NCBI GenBank assembly: GCA_036925085.1
Contig: JAUPFP010000009.1
Location: forward strand, 303,501-367,500
Length of the DNA: 64,000 nucleotides
DNA from: Brachycybe producta
Taxonomy: Eukaryota; Arthropoda; Diplopoda; Playtdesmida; Andrognathidae
Direction of reading: 5' to 3'
Shown here in pieces: positions 19,301 to 32,900 of this stretch. Within the stretch, counting starts at the first letter, position 1; each line of letters opens with the position of its first letter. The notes beneath the pieces were generated by a model. It was given only the letters and a program-made list of their open reading frames with translations. It ran no database searches and had not been told where the DNA came from. The position numbers and the translations under genes were made by a program.

Positions 19301-22300
19301 AATTAGTATTTAAATAAAAGTACCTTATCATAACGGACTGCCTGTACCAGCTGTGGAATGTAAAATATCACTGCATCAGAGGGATAAGTAGCTAGTACTC
19401 GTACCGCATACTGTGCAGTGATGGGATGATGTGGATACTGTCTAGAAAAATATGATAAAGCTGTTACTGGTGGCACAGGGGCCCAATTCAACATGTGTGT
19501 CAACTACAACAAAGAAAGAAAGAAAAAAATTATGGCAAACAATAATAAATTAATTCACTATTTTCATTACTTCTGTTGCATCGTTAAGCACACTTTCAGC
19601 AGTAATCAAGTATTGAAGTGCATCTGATACATGACAAACGGATCCTGGATTCAGCCTAACCAATCGGGAAACTTCTTTGACAAGAATGTCTGAATTTTTT
19701 ATTCTGAAAACAAAATTATAAATTTTAAATATATTTATAAAATTATTATATAGAAATTGAATTCACATATGCAGTGGAAACAGCTTAAAACTAAATAGAA
19801 GAAACAATAATATGTAGATAATGGGATATAGACATTTTGCCGTAAAGGGACATTTGCCCAAAAAGGACATTTGTCCTAAAACCATATGCCCTAAAAGGAT
19901 GTTTGCCCTAAAAAGACGTTTGCATTAAAACCAATTACTCTAAACGACATTTGCCCTAAATCCACTTTTTTGTTCTCCCTTTTCATACGGTTTAGTGTAC
20001 CTTGGTGGAGTATGATAAATTGGTTCTCGTGCTGCAGGCATGCAAAAAAACGCCAAATGTTGTAAATTTACACTACTGATTAGGGCAAATTTAGGTGGTT
20101 TTAGGGCAAATGCCCCTTTAGGACAAATGGTTTAAGAGAAATGTCCCTTTAGAACAAATGGATTTAGGGCAAATGTCCCTTTAGAACAAATCGGTTTAGG
20201 GCAAGTGCCACTTTAGGACAAATGCTTTTACGGCAAGTGTCCCTTTAGGGCAACTGATTTTAGGTGAAATGTCCCTTTAGAGCAAATGGCTTTAGGGCAA
20301 ATTCCCTATACCTGTAGATAATACAGTGCAAAGAAAATATTAATAGAGCCCAGACATTGATTTATTTCTTAAAAAAATGTTATTTTTTTGTTACAAGTTT
20401 TGTCCGAAAGTATTTATTGGTTCATTGATATATTGAAACTCCTTTTCTCTGTACAGTTGTACAGAGGGTTGACCCAGTTCCGTGCAGATGATTTCTCCCT
20501 TTAAAGCCACAAGAATACAAGTATCCTTGTTTGGTTCGAACCTCGCCAGGGCCTGGGACCTTTACTACCAGTCCCACCCCTTAACATAAAAATATCTTCC
20601 TGATGAACGGCAACACTATGTCAATGGGGTTGCGTTTTCCTTTTGAATTTCGATTTAATAGCACATAAGTCATATTTGGTATTTCTGCTTACCACTGGTC
20701 AATCGTCTATGATTGGTCTAATTTGTTTTTATTTTTGTAAATGACCAAGAAGAGGATTCTAAAAAAACTTTCTCAGAATCCTCTTCTTGGGTATATAATG
20801 TGACGTTGCTGGCCCTTTGGTGTCACCATTTTAACTTGTTGGTGGTGCCGGCTGCAGGCCAGCCGTGGATGTTTTTACCGCTCGCGACATTTCTGTAATT
20901 TACAGTCCTTTCGCGAGTTGGTTCATCTGCTCTTAAAGTCCACAAAAAGACTTTTGTTCTTGGGAATCTTCGATATAGGACGTGATGACTACGTCGGCAC
21001 TGCTACTGTCCTCTTGAGTTACCTGGAGGTTCCAACAGAGGAACTCAGATAGTGTCCGAGTGCCTCTGATGGAAGTTCCGCTATTTTTCGGAATTGGAAA
21101 CTCAAATCACAATACACAACACTGTACACACAAAATTGAGATAGATAAAATAAAACTCTACTCGTTATATTTTACATTGTTGTATATAGGTACTTTTACA
21201 TTATCTTAAAAACTCTTCTTCAGTCAGGACTTGAACTCTTTCCACTTGTCCTCACACATAAGTCCCACAGCACTTTCATCCGGTCTCCTGGGAGGGGCGA
21301 CTGTCACCTCAGGGCTCAATGATTGACCAACTGGGCCAATAATTGCCATGGGCTGAGAATGCTACCTTACGAGAAAAGGTATTTTTGGGACTTTTTTCCC
21401 AATTCTCATGGTTCAACTGGGTTCCACGAATTTACATAGAATTTGGGCCACCCAAGTCTGGACATCTGTGCACCAAGGGGTGCCATACTGACAGAAAGGA
21501 ATTTCTAAGAGGTGTTCCACCACTCTGTGAATACAGGGTGTCACAATAAGCCTGTGTTTTTGTGTACAAACCAGAGAGACTTTTAGAAAGAGAAAATAAA
21601 CTGTTACTAAGTTTTTATTTTATATCTTCTAAGTCAAACAACATACTTAAACATTTTCTCATTTAGAAGCATCAATCCAGGTGCAAACCTGAATACAACG
21701 CTCTAAATGGAATGAGGGAAGACGTTACGATTTACTGGCTTTTAATCAGGCGCAAGCCTAAAGAGTAACTGACAGCGAAAAGATCCTTTAAGGTGTCAAA
21801 GTTCATAAAAGAGGAACTTGTGAGGAAATGAAAGGGGCCAGTTTGTTCCCTTCCTCCCGGACCAGAATAGAGTAAGTGGTCTAGCCAACCACATTCAGTC
21901 CGTTCAGAAGAGCAAACTGAAACCCCTGAGGTAATCCTACCTCCCTCATTGAAAGTGGTCCGTTACAATATAGAAGTAATTATGCTGTCAAAAACAAGAA
22001 TATTTCCTGTTAGCTTTAAACGGAATACGATAACAAAATAAAACTTTAACAAGAGAAAATCTTTAACTAAAAAAACGAACGAAATAAATTTAAAACTAAA
22101 TTATGTAAATACTATAAACAAATAAGAACAAAGTTAATCCTAACAAAGACGAACAATCAAATGAAACAAAAAACTTAACCTAGGCAGAAAAACGTTCTAG
22201 CAAACCCTTCTGCTGCCAATCACAAGATGAATAACACAAAACACCAAACGTTACAATATAATCTTCGTACTAATTAGCGCAAAAAACGTTCGAAAACATC

Positions 22301-25300
22301 CTTACATTACGAAGAATATAGACGACTGGGGTAGACGATTGTTATAAATGATTGGATTCGCCTACTTGGAGTGTTGCCTGAATTAAACGTATCGTGGCTG
22401 GCCATTGTGTTCTGCAAGTAACCCTTAGTTCATATTGCGAATATTGTTGAGGACCTTTTTTTCCTGGTAGAATCTGCTCTTTTTGTACTAAAGGTGATTG
22501 GCTAAGTCACCAATTCTACCAGCCCGGGAGGACTAGACCAATATAACGTCTATTTAATGTCCTCACTAGTCTCTGGCTAAGACTCTCACAGTCTTGAGGA
22601 TCTTTTGTCTCTGTATTTCTCGAACTTTCGTCCATAAATCTGGCCCTGAAGATAGTGTGAATATACTTAAAACTGGTTGTTGCAGGTTTGCACCTGTTTG
22701 AGGACTCGAAGTATCCAAATTGGTGAAGAGCTTGCAACGAAATGATGAATTTGCACAATCGTGGAATTTAAGCTTGAGGAAATAAAATCACTTAAGTTAA
22801 AATAAAAAGATCGAGGATTTATTTCGTAGATATAACATAAGCGAAATAGAAAACTTGGTATGAAATCACAACACATAAAAATAATAGTAACTTGAAAATA
22901 ATGCAAAGAACCTAGCCAAAACTGGGGAAAGGTTAAGTATTTTAGAAATCTGTCTCGATCATAAAAATATCACTCTTTATATACCCTGAGAATCCACAAG
23001 TCTGATTCTCAGGGCACAAACATCTAATTGGTTAAAATAAACTTTGGCCCAAATAGGCCAATCAAAGAATTGGTCTACTTTACCAAAACCACGACTAATC
23101 GTCTGTTATCACATCTAAGTGAAAACAGAGCTACAACAAGAATACAGGGTGAAGATAAAGTTTAAAAGCCCCAAAACAAATAGCGCTAAATAAAAATAAG
23201 AGCGGCGGGCCCAAAACATCTGAATATAGCCCCACTACTTAAAAAATTATGCAAGACAAACCATTATAAGCTCATAACAGTGATCAATGGAGAACCTTTA
23301 TGTTTAGATTTATTTCACCATCTTTGTGGAATACGTGGGGAATATGAAAATTTGGTACAAAATCGAAACCAGTGGATACCTAGAACCCATGTAAGCAGAG
23401 TATATTTTTGTTCTCTTTTTAACTAAATTGCTCGTTTTCAGATGATTGGAAACATTAGCATTTATATAAATGTATCTTTTCTTATGCTAGGAAATTGCCC
23501 ATCCACCATAATGAAACATTAGGTGCAGGAACAATCCTAGCGCGTTTCTTCCTGTACCGCTGTACAGAAAGTTGACCCAGTTTCGCACAGCTGCGTTTCC
23601 ATTTCTAGTTCTTAAAGGTCGTCATTGACGTTTATATTAGGTCCCACCACGCTGGGGCCTGGGTCTTTTCTCCCAGTCCCACCCCTAAATACAAAGAAAT
23701 TGAGATGATAAGCATTAGCATGGAGTCTATGGGGTTACATTTTTTGTATTCATTTCCTAATTTGGAAGTGAATCATAAATAATATCTTCTTGATTGGCCC
23801 TGTTGGTGTTCATTTTTGTAAAATAGCTAATTAAATTAGCATTGTTTTTAAGTCCTTTCAGAATCCGTTTTCGGGTATGTAGTCGTGTTTAACTGAGAAA
23901 TAAATTGTCACTATTCTTAAAAATTAACTGACATTTGTTTTTCTTGAAATTATTCTAGAACTTCAACATTTTGAAACTTAAAAATTCTGCACCAGGTGAA
24001 AACCTCTACACAGTTCACTAATTTGCTTTGGAAGAAGTCAATACGGTTCATTAATAGCTTTTAATCAGGCACGAGATCCCAGAAAAAGCTGTAAGAGTTC
24101 TGCAAGAGAACTTGCCAGGGCAAATAGGGAGTAGTTACTTCCCTTCCTACCGGAACAAAACAGAATAAGGTGACATAGCCAACCACCTTCGGATCGTTCG
24201 AAAGAACAAACTGTCACCCCTAAAGCCGATTTATTCATTAGAAAGCAGGGTCCATCACCATACACATGATCCATTTTGACAACAAATTTGAAACAAAAAT
24301 CTGACAGAGCAGATCATTCGAGTCAACATCAAACATGTAACACCCAGTTAGTCACGATCCCTCCAGAATGCTAGCCTGGGGAGTGCGTGACTCATCTCTG
24401 TCCCTCCCTCCTTCTATATTTGGACTCGATCGGCTGAGTGATACCTTTGGGACCATGGTCATTTGGACCTGGTTACACTTTATATGTGTATACAAGTCCA
24501 AGCATATAAAAAGGCTGTGTTTCTCTTTGAGGAAGAAACGAGTTACCGAAATGCAGCCAAAAATTGTCGCTGCTCAAAAACAGCATTTAAAAAAGATTGT
24601 AATAAAATATGACAACCAGCAATACGATACATTTTAGTTTGGGAAAGTTATAATAAATAAGCCAAAATAGATAGCGTGTATCAACCACGTAGTGTTTCAC
24701 CTTAATGGCAGGTAGACTGCAAGTGATGGACTTAGATCCCATGCCATCCGTACATTGTCAAGCCACACTCTTTCTGGTACTTGCTGACTGAGCCACATAT
24801 TGATTGTGTCTTCACCAGGAATATGTAATTCAACATTAGACAGTGGATTGTGCCAAATTGTAAGTAATTCTATTTCTTTAGCCTAAATATAAAGAAAGAA
24901 AAATAATAATTAAAAAGGAAAAAATACATAAAATGATACCGATTTTGTTATCTATACCAGTAAGGCTAAAATAAGGTTACGTTTCTTAATATAATCCTTC
25001 ACAAAATAGTCTGTATTATGTACTGTTTTGCGACCACTACGTCCAGATGAACGTTTAGACAATGTCGACAAGTTACTGCTCAGTGGTACAGTATTTATCC
25101 AACCGGAACCCGTACGTCCCAACTCAGAAGAAGCTGACTTGTTTTCATTGGGCAGCGTATTGAGAAGAAAAGTTGTTGGATTATCGGCAACATCTGAAAA
25201 TAAAGAACAAACTTTACAATACACTAATTGAAATAATTACAACATACCACCACTATGACATTAACTTTGCATTTCTAGAATATCTATTAAGGGTATGTAA

Positions 25301-26953
25301 ACGTTTCCACAGTGTAGAAACCCATTAATGGGTATTGCAGTTTATTATCCACTTGTAACCAGGGAAAGTTGACAGTTGAAACGGGTGGACTAGAAAACTG
25401 AATGAATGAACGGGGAAACAGTTGGAACAAAAACTATTTTGATGAACAATGTAACAAAGGTAAAAAGGGTAAGTTGAAGTGTATAGTGGTTCAATTCAAT
25501 CAAACTTCTGTATTTAGCTGACAACTAGCCAGCCTTAGTGTTTGGGCTTAGTGGATTGTTGGGGAAAGTGAATCACTGGGCTTAGTGGACCATAGTGCTA
25601 ACTGATCCCAGAGCCATAAATAGAACGAGGTGAGAGAGGCACTCTCCTCGGGGAAACAAAGCTTAAGGGCGCACCAATGAAATGCACGCATTGGCAAGGG
25701 GGGCATGTGCTCCCCCCTTAGAAATTGAAATGTTTGTAAGTTTAGGCCTTGTTTCCATTGGGAATAAACTTTGCGCTCTCAAAATTTGAACTGGTGAAAT
25801 ATATGCTGTTATTAAGGTATATCCCAAAGTGATTGGGACGAACTTTGTAAATGGGACAACATCTTCTGGCAATGGGCAACTTGGAACAACAATTTAATTT
25901 TTTTGACAGCTCATTTTCAACTAAAATCGCATACAAAAATTGGGGTACACATAGTGTTTGGGACAACTAAAACAACACCTGAAATATATAGCCAACGGAC
26001 TGATTGGGACAACTGAATTTTTTTTGGACAGTTACCATTTTTACAAAAAATAAGCCTAAACATTTGGTGTATACCTTAATGCCAAACCTGACATAAACAT
26101 ATTTCTGCAACTGATAACAGTAGAAGCATGGAACCTTTTTCTTTGGCTTGTGCTCTCAATGGATTTCAATGGACTGTTTTCATTTTTGGATGGACACCTT
26201 CGGTTCCGGAATTACAGTCACTTGAAATACAATTTAGGTATACCTCAAAGTTATACTAGAATGAAAACCAGAAATGAGACAAGTCTCAACATTGTTCCAT
26301 TAGATTGTACTCTCAATGAACTTTAATGGATAGTTTTCATTTTCATTCGGACACCTCCGGTTCCAAAAATAGTGTCATTTGAAATACCATTAAGGTAATC
26401 TGCAAGGTTATCCTAGAATGGTAAAAAGAAATGGGATAAGTCTGAAACTAGTTCTTGGGATTGTAGTCAAAATGGACTTTAATGGACAGGCTTCATTCTC
26501 GTTCGGACCGGTTTTTTCTGGTATTTTTTTAACAACATAACCAAAATGGTAGTCCTGATGGCACTTCGGCGCCTGAGGATACTACGAATTTGAGAGAGAC
26601 TGCTTAATTGCCTCTTTATAAAAAAACAATAATTCTATGCTTGTAATTAAGGAAAGAATCGCACACTCATAAAAACTAATATACATTAGAATTAGAAATA
26701 AAAAAAATCAGAATACTGCTTCAAACTGAAGTTATGTATATGGCGTTTCTGCTAAATGATTTAAAAAGTGAGATTTGGTGGGATTATATAATGCACATGT
26801 GATTCTTCCATAAAAGTAAATGTTACAATAAAGATTACACATAATAGCATACCATATTTTATGTTTAAGTGTATACATAATACATATACATGTATAAATA
26901 TATATATATCCTGTCATCTGTTGTATAATATAATATATATATAACATCCCAGA

Positions 26954-26994
<41 letters not shown>

Positions 26995-29900
26995 AGAGTG
27001 AGCTTTTGACGTCGACTCTATTTTTCTGACCAACTTGTAGATGTTGTTTTCTGTAACTCTTGCTTCTCTGCATCGCGCGGTGCCCGCCTTCTCTGCATCG
27101 CGCGGTGCCCGGCTTCTCTGCATCGCGCGGTGCCCCCTTCTCTGCATCGCACGGTGCCCGCACGAAGAAGATCCGAGTCACAAAAAGGGTTGGATGGCGA
27201 TGGATTGCGATCATCCTCCTGCATGGGGGTGAAATCTGTGCAGAAGGATGGTAGCCATCCTATTCTCCGTCGACGCTGATAAACACCTTCTCCTGTTGAT
27301 AGTTACCCGCAGTAGAAGATGTTGTAGCTGCATCAGGATCGGTATGCACTCTTAACCTGACAGTGTCTCCGGCCCCCTGTTATTATTTTCCAAACATGAA
27401 GACCACGAGGTTTCTTATTGTAACACGTTTATTCATCTTTGTATAGAAACGTAAAGAGTACAAAGACGAATATCATTAATCAAAGGTGCGTCCTCATGCC
27501 CATGATGTGGTACGGATAAGAATCTATGTAATACAACAAAGTTGAGCAAAAGACAAGGACGAGGAACAAAGAGGAACATGGTCTTTTTATACCTTGGACC
27601 TGTGTACACCTACGAGGTGTAATCAGGACCAAGTGACCATGCACCTAAGTGTATCATTCCGCGTCAGAATATTAATTGGGAAAGGGAGAGAGGGACAAAC
27701 AGGAGTTGTTTACTGGGCTATGGTTTTGACGGGAGCAGGAGTTGCTGGGTGTTACAGGAGTAACACTGTACAAAAACCTTGAAGCACGTCGGAATTTATA
27801 TACATTTAAATAAATAAAGAAATGAGCAGCTTTTTTTTTTTCAAGGTCAACTATATGTTGCACCCTTCCCATCAAAGAACCCCCATGATACTAAATTGGA
27901 GAGGGGGGAAAAGGCTGGAAAGTGTAGACGGGGGGAGAGAGAAACGTGGAGATTTGAAAAAAAGTGAGAGGGGGTGGCTGAAATTGAAATGAAAGGAGTA
28001 AAAAAAGGAACAAACAACGTGCATGAGCACACCAGAGAAAATGAAAAGCTCATTTTCTCTTTCAAATATAAAAAAGGGAGGGGAGAATAGTAGCAAAATT
28101 AAACTAGAATTTATCACAGGCAATTGTGCCCAGCATTAGAATTTCTTTTACTCCGACCTTTTATGAAAGTCATCAATTTCTAATTGGTTTGTTACTTGGT
28201 CTGACGTCATAAAAGGGCGGAGGAAAAGAAATTCTAAGGCAGGACACCCCATACCCCACTAGTTATATATTATATATATAATATCCCAGGTCTGTGTATG
28301 TGTGTGTAGAGTAACACTGTACAAAACCCTTGAAGCACGTCAGAATTTATATAAATTTAAATAAATGAAGAAATGAACAGCTTTTTTTTCTCAAGGTTAA
28401 CTATATGTTGCACCCTTCCCATCCAAGAACCCCATGATATTAAATTGGAGGGGAAAAGGTTGGAAAGTGTAGAGGGTGAAAGAGAGAGAAACATGGAGGG
28501 GGAAAAAGTGGGAGGGGGTGACTGAAATTGAAATGAAAGGAGTAAAAAAGGAACAAAGCGCACAATTGCCTGTGAATTTTGCTCCCGTCATTTATGACGG
28601 GTTACCTCACTAGTCTAAACGTATTTATTTAAAATGTTAACATCCTAGGATGGGCAACCTCCCTTAATCTTATACGTTCCCCCTATTCTAAAATCCCCAT
28701 CTTAAGAAGGGCATGCTTCTAGTCATTAATAGTAAATGAAACCATAGTATTATCCTTATTAGCAAAACAAATAAGATGCACATTATCAGAGTTAATAAGC
28801 AATTTGATATTCATGACAAATTTACCAATAAAATCTAAGTCTATCTGTAGTTGAAGGGTTAATGATAACATTGTGTAAATTTTAACACAGTAGGCACTTT
28901 CTAAATAAAAAATGAAAACAGACTATGTGCAGATACACCACGCTGTGGAACTCCGCTAACATTATATTTTATAGTACATTCAACATCTCTCAATAGTACA
29001 CTTTGCATCATATTGTTCAAAAATCTTTATAAAATTAAAAAGAATGGTAGATTATCATCATCAAAAGAGATTATGATCGACAAGATGAAAAGCAGAAATC
29101 ATATCTAAAAATACAGCAACAACAAAATTGTTTCTAGTAGACAGTTCATTTTTAATATCATAAAAAATTATTTAACAGTATCGTCAGACACTCCATTTCT
29201 AAAACCATATTGATCTACTGAGAGTAAATTATTAACTTCAACGAAGTTACTAAACTTTTTAACAATAATCTGTTCTATAAGTCTAATCATATTTGAGGTC
29301 TAGGAGATTGGGTGATAGAAGTAAATAAGTCTCTGTCTTTACATTTTTTCAAGATAGGAATAAGTGCAGCATATTTTAACAAGTTTGGCACTGCATTGAC
29401 TAAAAAATCTTCACATAAATTGAATAGAATTTTTGTAAATATTTGTAAATATTTGGTATACTATTAGGACCAGACGATTTGCTAGACTTCAAATTCATTA
29501 ATATAGTATGTAAAATATCATTAGAATTAATATGTTAATTATAAATAGGAATAATTATTATATTTTAAGATAAAAGATTATGTGAGCTTTTGACGTCGAC
29601 CTTATATTTTTACCCAACTTATGATGATGATTTCTACAGCTCGTTTCTTCTCTGTATCGCGCGGTGCCCGCACGAAGAAGATTCAAGCTATAGAAAGAGT
29701 CATATGGAGTTAGATTACGATCATCCTCCTGCATGGGGGTGAAATCGATGCAGAAGGATGGTGGCCATCCTTCTCTCAGTCGACGCTGATATGCATCTTC
29801 CCTCGTGGCGATTACCATTCTTGAAGATGCTGTAGCTGCGTCAGGATCGTATGTCTCCTATCTTATGGTGTCTCCGGCCTCTGTGGAGAAATTAGTTACC

Positions 29901-32900
29901 GAACATAAAGACAACGCAGATTTTTATTACAAACACTTTATTCATTCTTGTACGGAAACACTTAAGTTTACAAGAATGAATTGGTTATCAAAGGTACGTA
30001 GAACAAAGGAGAGCAAAGACAAGGACGGGGAACAAGGAGGAACATGGTGTGACAACCCAGTTTTGCTCCTTAGTTGGAGCAGAACTAAATCTCCGGTGTC
30101 GTCTGCTAGGCAGGCTATTTAGCTGCCAGGCAGACGACAAAATGGCCAGCAAGGGTCACTGTCCTCCCCCAGGGGGAGCAGCCTGGGGGTATATAATGGC
30201 GGCGGCCATTATATTCTGGGCAGTGTGTGTTAGACCCTTCATGCTTGTGCATGTGATTGTTGGTGCTCTGTTTTCATCAGGTGGCCAAGATGGCCACCAT
30301 TCTTCACCTTCTTTGTTTGGTTTTGGGTTTTTACATCTTCTCTCCTGGCAGGATTAGCCAGGAGATTATTGCCTGATATATTGAGTGAGTTTCACCTGTT
30401 TATTTAAGAATAAATTATTATTTATTCTTTAATTGTGATCATCTTGGGTTGGCTCTCTGCTGGAGCATTTATCCAGCAGATATTGCCGAAACAACAGTGA
30501 GTGTTTTTACATTTATTCTTTGAATAAATATCTACATTATTTTCACTCAACACACTGAGTCCGTGTCACTTATTTTCTGGAGAAGTTACCGCGGGGAGGG
30601 TGGGGGTTTCCGGTGGGGATACGCCGGCACCATCACCGTCCTGTTTCCGTCGTTATCGGCCGGTACTTCGCGTCGGTTCCACGGTAGGATCCATCGGGGG
30701 TCTACTGTGGGTTCCTCGTCGTGTTCGTCGGCCATTCGTCTGTCGACCTACGGAGAGATCGACTCTCGACCGGCGTCACCCAGGGACCGGACGGACAAGA
30801 GCGGGCAGTCCGCACTTCGACCTCGGCCCCAAGGGAGTCAAGGATCCGGTAAGACGGGGAAGTTTTGCCGGGGTGTTGCAACGGACCCAAGTCGGGTCAT
30901 TACAATTGGTGGAGGCGCCGGGTAGCGCCACCGCTGCCGCTCTTGGCGGTCGAAAAACCGTAGAAACTGTTTGCCACTGCCGGGCGTGGACTTTGTCCAC
31001 GGTACAGCGGTGAAAACAGTTTTTGACCGTGAACTTTACCGGTAGATCGGTAGTAAACCGTGGGGCACGGACATTTGTCCGTGGGACTTTGGTTGAAACC
31101 AATCTACGGCCAAGTTTACCGGTAGTATACCGTAGGGCACAGACCGTTGTCCGTGGAACTACGGTAGAAACCGGTTCACGGTCAGTGTCGGTAGACCGGA
31201 GTCGTGAGTACGCCCGTAGGGCGTGGACATTTGTCCACGGTACTACGGTGGAAAACGGCTTAGGGCGTAGTAGTCCGGTAAAGGACCGTGAAACACGGAC
31301 GGTTTGTCCGTGATACCACGGTGGTTACCGGGGAAAGCCCTAGGTTATCCGCAAGTAGGACGGTGGGCACGGTGGTTGACCGTGCGGGACCGTTCGAAAG
31401 CGGGATAACGGTGATTTTTACCGCTAGTATACCGGTAGCACGGTTGTTTACCTTGCAAGACGGTGGAATACGGACTTTTGTCCGTCGATCACCGTTCGAA
31501 CAGGGTAAAAAGGGAGTTTCACCATCAGTTGACGGTAGATTACGGACCGTTGTCCGTGGATCTCCGTTCGAGGACAGTGAAAGTTACTCCAACCATAAAT
31601 CTAACCGTGGGACACGGACATTTGTTCGTGAAACTACGGTTTGGTACGGTTCTACCGTTGTTTGACGGTGATTTCTGGACTTTGGTCCGTGAATTCGCCA
31701 GATTTCACGGTAGATTCTCTCACCTACAAGTGGTGGCCGTTTCTGTCCGTGTTCGCACGGTGGGAATCGGCTTAAACCCCGTTCTCCCCGATGGTAGGTC
31801 GAGGTAACGGTGTAGGCGAGAGATTGGAGTTGTGTTCCCGCACCATCGGCCGTGGTTATCGGCCGGAGGGGCAGCAACCTGGTTTGGTTGCTGTTGGCGG
31901 GAACGGACACGGTGGTTCCGTGGGGGAAGGTGCCGTAGGGGATGTCCCTACGGACCGACCTCCGTACGGAGACTTTGTAACGGTGCGATCGCACCGTGGA
32001 GGCATTGTCACCGACAGAACACCGTTGGAAGGTGGTGAAGGGGTTGTGAAGACCCCAGCAGAGACAGGCACGCAGCCTTTGGCCGGTGTCCTGGCCTCCA
32101 CTGCCACCGGTCCGGTTGGACACGGTGGGGAACTCTTAAGTGAGTCGGTGGGGACTCTGTTGGGTAGTCTGCAGGGCATGGAGTCATTGTTGACATCGTG
32201 GTCCGAGGAAGAACTCCTTGCAGTTGCCAGGGGGATAGACTAAATGCGGTTGCAGGAACATCTGCCCCAAGGGATCCATGGGATCCAGAGAGGGCAACCG
32301 CAGTTCCCACCATCGCCCGTGCACCGGGGAGGTGTACGGAGGGAGGCGCCGCCGGTTTCGACCGGGCGGATACCTCCTGGAGGAACTTGGACCGCTCCTG
32401 TGGGAGTTGGTCACGAAGTTCCTCCGAACGTTCAGCAGCCGAGGGTCCACTTGGTGGAACCCACGGAAGCTGAGCTTGATGCTGAGACTTCGGGGAGCCG
32501 GAGCGGGGCACCGCGGCCGGTGAGTGCCGCGCCGTGGATGCCTGCACCGGCCATCCCGTCGGAGATCCAGGGGTTTGGGTTTTTCAACCCATTCCACTCG
32601 TTCCCATCATTCGGTATGATGGACCCTCGTCTTGTACCCGTGGTATGGCAGGACCGTGAGTGTCTGTCCACCGTAATTAATGGACAGACATACTATCTGC
32701 CTGTTGCCAGAGACGATGTGCGCCATCGTTAAACCGGCAACGGTCGCTGCAGAACTGAGCTGCAGTCGACCGGGTTCGCTTAAAAACTCAGGTGTCCGGC
32801 AAAGCCGGCGAAGTGAGGAAGGGACGTACCTTCGGGCAGTGTCCAAGTACGTGGGAATCCTGCATGAAGCAGGGGTGCCTCTGGCGAGGTCTGCGGACCC

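Noticed and set aside
30985-31760. CRISPR-like array (repeats with spacers)
   Set aside because: The repeats are variable palindromes inside a eukaryotic retrotransposon leader. There are no identical direct repeats of 25-40 bp and no cas genes.
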